Positions 59,735-64,000 of a DNA stretch of 64,000 nt are shown here, in pieces. The stretch comes from Rubellimicrobium sp. (lineage in GTDB: Bacteria; Pseudomonadota; Alphaproteobacteria; Rhodobacterales; Rhodobacteraceae): NCBI GenBank assembly GCA_020852925.1, contig JADYZU010000079.1:1-64000 (forward strand). The letters are read 5' to 3'. The first letter of the stretch is position 1. Every line of letters begins with the position of its first letter. The notes below the pieces were generated by a model. It was not told the origin of the DNA. It worked only from the letters and a program-made list of their open reading frames with translations, and made no database searches. Both the position numbers and the translations under genes were made by a program.

Positions 59735-61336
59735 TCAGGTGCCGTTTGCGCGCAGGAAGCCCACGAGGGCGGCGGTCGAGCCGTCCTTGCCGGCGGGATC
59801 GGCGCGGCCCTCGATCACCGGGGCGAGGGCGGTGGCGAGTTCCTTGCCCAGTTCGACGCCCCACTGGTCGAAGGAATTGATGCCGAGGATCGCGCCCTCG
59901 ACGAAGACGCGGTGTTCGTAGAGCGCGACGATCCGGCCGAGCGTGGGCGGATCGAGCTGCGGATAGGCCAGCGTGGTCGAGGGGCGGTTGCCGGGAAAGA
60001 CGCGGTGGCGGGCCTGCCGGTCGAGTTCGGCGCCGCTCAGGCCGCGGGCCGCCATGAGGGCGCGCGCCTCCTCGAGCGAGCGGCCGCGCATCAGCGCCTC
60101 GGACTGGGCGAGGCAGTTGGCGACCAGCAGGCGGTGCTGGTGGTGCAGGGCCGGGTCATGGCCGCGCGCGGCCACGAGAAATTCGCAGGGAATCACCCGC
60201 GTGCCCTGGTGGATGAGCTGGTAGAAGGCGTGCTGGCCGTTGGTGCCCGGCTCTCCCCAGACCACGGGACCGGAGTCGCAGGCAAGGTCGGCGCCGTCCA
60301 TGCTCACGCGCTTGCCGTTCGATTCCATCTCGAGTTGCTGGAGATAGGCCGGCAGCCGGGCGAGGCGGTTGTCGTAGGGCAGGACCGCGCGTGTGGCGTG
60401 GCCCAGCACCTGGTTGTGCCAGATCCCGACCAGCGCCAGCATCACCGGCATGTTGTGCGCCCAGGGTGCGGTGCGGAAATGCAGGTCCATCGCCCGGCCG
60501 CCGGCGAGGAAGGCGCGAAACCGTTCCGGCCCGATCGCGATCATCAGCGACAGGCCGATCGGCCCCCAGACCGAATAGCGCCCGCCGACCCAGTCCTCGA
60601 AGCCGAAGACCCGCGCCGGGTCGATCCCCCAGGCGTCGGTGCGCCCGGCCGCCGAGGAGAGCGCGGCGAACTGGTCGGCGGGGCGGGCCACCCGCGCCGC
60701 CATCCAGTCGCGGGCGGTGGCGGCGTTGGTCATGGTCTCGATGGTGGTGAAGGTCTTGGAGGCGACGATCACCAGCGTCGTGGCCGGATCGCAGCGCGCC
60801 AGCGTCTCGGCGATGTCGCCCGGATCGACGTTCGAGACGAAATGGCAGCGTGGCCCGTCGTGGTAGGGCGAGAGGGCCCGCACCGCCATCGCCGGGCCGA
60901 GGTCCGAGCCGCCGATGCCGATGTTCACCACGTCGCTGATCTTTCCGCCCGCGCCCCGGAACCCGCCCGAACGCACCGCGCGGGCGAAATCCTCCATCCG
61001 TTCGAGCGTGGCGCGCAGCGGCGCGATCACATCGGCGCCCCCGACCACGAGCGGGCCGCCGTCCGGGTTGCGCAGCGCGGTATGCAGCACGGCGCGGCCC
61101 TCGGTCTCGTTGATGGGGGCGCCGGCGAACATGGCGTCGCGCCGGGCGGCGACATCGCGGGCCGTGACCAGCCCGATGAGCAGGTCGCGCGCGCGCGTGT
61201 CGATGGTCGTCTTGGAATAGTCGAACAGCATGTCGCCGTCGCGCACCGCGAAACCGGCGGCGCGGGCGGGGTCGAGCATCGCCTCGATCCGGCGCCCGGC
61301 GATGGCGGCGGCATGTGCGCGCAATTCATCCCACAT
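59735..61336 (-). CDS. pgi: Glucose-6-phosphate isomerase
   Basis: Interconverts glucose 6-phosphate and fructose 6-phosphate; 533 residues. Landmarks are VNIGIGGSDLGPAMAVRAL, VIVASKTFTTIETMTNA, GGRYSVWGPIGLSLMIAIG and, later, MESNGKRVSMDGADL. GVELGKELATALAPV near the end is the PGI signature 2. Three bases separate it from the pgl stop, so it is the last gene of zwf-pgl-pgi. Confidence 0.96.
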   Translation of the reverse strand: MWDELRAHAAAIAGRRIEAMLDPARAAGFAVRDGDMLFDYSKTTIDTRARDLLIGLVTARDVAARRDAMFAGAPINETEGRAVLHTALRNPDGGPLVVGGADVIAPLRATLERMEDFARAVRSGGFRGAGGKISDVVNIGIGGSDLGPAMAVRALSPYHDGPRCHFVSNVDPGDIAETLARCDPATTLVIVASKTFTTIETMTNAATARDWMAARVARPADQFAALSSAAGRTDAWGIDPARVFGFEDWVGGRYSVWGPIGLSLMIAIGPERFRAFLAGGRAMDLHFRTAPWAHNMPVMLALVGIWHNQVLGHATRAVLPYDNRLARLPAYLQQLEMESNGKRVSMDGADLACDSGPVVWGEPGTNGQHAFYQLIHQGTRVIPCEFLVAARGHDPALHHQHRLLVANCLAQSEALMRGRSLEEARALMAARGLSGAELDRQARHRVFPGNRPSTTLAYPQLDPPTLGRIVALYEHRVFVEGAILGINSFDQWGVELGKELATALAPVIEGRADPAGKDGSTAALVGFLRANGT

Positions 61337-61339
61337 GAT

Positions 61340-62011
61340 TCATCCCTCGGCCCAGTGAACGGTGGTGCCCCGCAGCACCGCGGCGACCGGTGCCTCCTCG
61401 GGGCGCATGGAGCGGGCGCTGTCGATGGCGTCGCGCTTGGCCGCGCCGGTGATGACGATGTGGCGATGCACCGCCCCCATGATCGCCCGCACCGAGAGCG
61501 TCACCCGCGCCTCGGGCGCGCCGGGCGCACGCATCGGCACGAGCAGGGCGCTGCCGTGAAGCGCATCGCCAAGCCGGTCCGCCCCCGGAAAGATCGAGGC
61601 CACATGCCGGTCCGCCCCCATGCCCAGCAGGCAGACCGTGAGCGGCAGGCAGGCGGCGACCCCGGATTCCAGATCGGCGAGCGCCGCTTCGGGCGTGGGC
61701 GTGTCGGCGTGAAGCGGCACCAGCCGCGCCGCCGCCGCCCGCCCGGTCAGGAGGCGCTGGCGCAGCAGCCGCGTGTTCGAGCGCTCGGAGCTTTCGGCGA
61801 CCCAGCGTTCGTCGGTGAGCATGACATCGACCCGGTCCCAGTCGAGGTCGGTGGCGCAGAGCGAATCGAAGATCGGCCCCGGCGTCGTCCCCCCCGGCAC
61901 CGCGAGCGAGGCCCGCCCGCCCCCGGTCAGCGCCTGCCGCAATTCGCCGGCAAGGCGATGGGCAAGCTCGATCATCATCATTTCGGAATCGGGGTAGGCG
62001 ATCAGGTCCAT
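61340..62011 (-). CDS. pgl: 6-phosphogluconolactonase
   Basis: Hydrolyses 6-phosphogluconolactone made by Zwf; 223 residues of the NagB-like DevB/SOL family. Signatures are LAVPGGTTPGPIFDSL, DVMLTDERWVAESSERSN and LLGMGADRHVASIFPGAD. One point of note: the DERWV motif and GMGxDxHxAS are both intact, so it should be active. Follows zwf by 108 bases. Confidence 0.93.
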   Translation of the reverse strand: MDLIAYPDSEMMMIELAHRLAGELRQALTGGGRASLAVPGGTTPGPIFDSLCATDLDWDRVDVMLTDERWVAESSERSNTRLLRQRLLTGRAAAARLVPLHADTPTPEAALADLESGVAACLPLTVCLLGMGADRHVASIFPGADRLGDALHGSALLVPMRAPGAPEARVTLSVRAIMGAVHRHIVITGAAKRDAIDSARSMRPEEAPVAAVLRGTTVHWAEG

Positions 62012-62119
62012 CGGGTTCGTCCTGCCATCGGCACCGGATCCGGCACCGCGTTCCCTGCCGGCCCCGACCCTAGCGGCATCCGCGCCGCCGCGAAACCCCG
62101 GGATGCGCCTTGCACCGGT

Positions 62120-63574
<1,455 letters not shown>

Positions 63575-63613
63575 GGCTGGGCTCCTGTCGGGACCGGCGC
63601 GCCGCCGGGCTCC

Positions 63614-63625
63614 GTTAGCGCTAAC
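63614..63625. promoter_or_regulatory. LacI-type palindromic operator before zwf
   Basis: GTTAGCGCTAAC is a perfect 12-bp palindrome with the central CG typical of LacI-family operators, 40 bp upstream of the zwf start. CceR/PckR, the LacI-family regulator of central carbon genes in Rhodobacter and rhizobia, is the natural candidate; I name it from memory and have not matched the published motif. Confidence 0.65.
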
Positions 63626-63700
63626 ACGAGCGGCTTCCTAATGGCGCGCGCCGCCGGTGTCGAGGGGCAACATCCCAAAGCCGCGTGCCTGTGGCAAGGG

Positions 63701-64000
63701 TCAGTCCTCGACCGCGGACCAGTGGACGCGGGCAAGGCCCGGTTCGGTCAGCAGATGCTGCACCGCCTGCTCGACATGGGCATCGTCGATGCCTTCGCCG
63801 GTGATGTTGGCGGCCAGTTCGATCCCCTCGGGGGTGCGCGTCATGACGATCTCGGTCATGCGCAGCCCGCCCAGAGCCAGCGTGCGCAGCATGAGCGCGC
63901 GCGCCGCCGCCTCCTGCGCCTCGGTGACGACAAGGGCCACGCGGTAGTGGCGGCCGTGTTCGTCCTCGGCGTTCAGCCGCCGCTTGAGCCACTGGACAAA
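63701..64000 (-). CDS. MgtC-like membrane protein, C-terminal part (runs off the window)
   Basis: The frame is open to the right edge, so only the last 99 residues are visible. They begin FVQWLKRRLNAEDEHGRHYR and continue as a soluble alpha/beta domain. The pattern (end of a membrane region with LKRRL, then HYRVALVVTEAQEAAARALM and an ACT-like fold) fits the C-terminal domain of MgtC/SapB proteins, but the diagnostic membrane part lies outside. Confidence 0.5.
   Translation of the reverse strand, partial: FVQWLKRRLNAEDEHGRHYRVALVVTEAQEAAARALMLRTLALGGLRMTEIVMTRTPEGIELAANITGEGIDDAHVEQAVQHLLTEPGLARVHWSAVED

Overview
The window is a GC-rich chromosomal segment from an alphaproteobacterium, most likely family Rhodobacteraceae/Paracoccaceae. 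That placement rests on gene content and layout: a mdh-sucC-sucD-sucA-sucB-lpd block divergent from sdhCDAB, an HvrA-type H-NS protein, the 46-residue aa3-oxidase subunit IV, KpsS/KpsC capsule enzymes beside a Wza-like lipoprotein, a DmdC-like acyl-CoA dehydrogenase and RTX proteins ending in DFIL. Genes are dense on both strands. I see no rRNA, tRNA, insertion sequence, prophage or CRISPR array.

Layout. 0.2-2.4 kb: a 2Fe-2S ferredoxin and the cobalamin nucleotide-loop genes cobS and cobT. 2.4-7.0 kb: a three-gene capsule operon (kpsS, export lipoprotein, kpsC). 7.1-9.0 kb: a four-gene operon with aa3 oxidase subunit IV, a lipoprotein, mobA and a GNAT acetyltransferase. 9.3-20 kb: housekeeping genes (greA, acyl-CoA dehydrogenase, tsaC, an OmpA-family protein, ubiA, rsmE, gshA). 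20.2-23.1 kb: pyrB, a pseudo-dihydroorotase and plsY. 23.1-28.1 kb: a ribose-type sugar ABC transporter divergent from an FGGY kinase. 28.1-42.5 kb: the TCA-cycle block (lpd, MAPEG protein, sucB, sucA, sucD, sucC, mdh on minus; sdhC, sdhD, sdhA, two small exported proteins, sdhB on plus). 42.5-47.6 kb: deoD, hvrA, an MFS carrier, a DNA glycosylase, an esterase, rplM and rpsI. 47.7-49.5 kb: an RTX protein and a small gene sharing its C-terminus. 49.5-52.6 kb: a polyamine-type ABC transporter without a binding protein. 52.6-57 kb: a PagL-type lipid A deacylase, MetA, a P-loop ATPase, a DMT permease and a FadL-type porin. 57.4-63.7 kb: guaA, ssb, then pgi-pgl-zwf. A partial MgtC-like gene runs off the right edge.

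Functionally the core is central carbon metabolism. The suc and sdh operons are separated by mdh, and each carries the same upstream site, two GTGATCRC boxes exactly 21 bp apart; this suggests one regulator for the two operons. The zwf-pgl-pgi operon (entry to Entner-Doudoroff/pentose phosphate) has a perfect LacI-type palindrome before it. A second theme is a bipartite intergenic repeat of about 65 bp, found in seven copies at five loci, twice as head-to-head pairs that could form long hairpins.

No clearly novel multigene system is visible. The points best worth a second look are the paired TCA operator, the repeat family, the 72-residue gene that duplicates an RTX secretion signal, the pseudo-dihydroorotase, and a lipoprotein that may be a permuted papain-fold enzyme.
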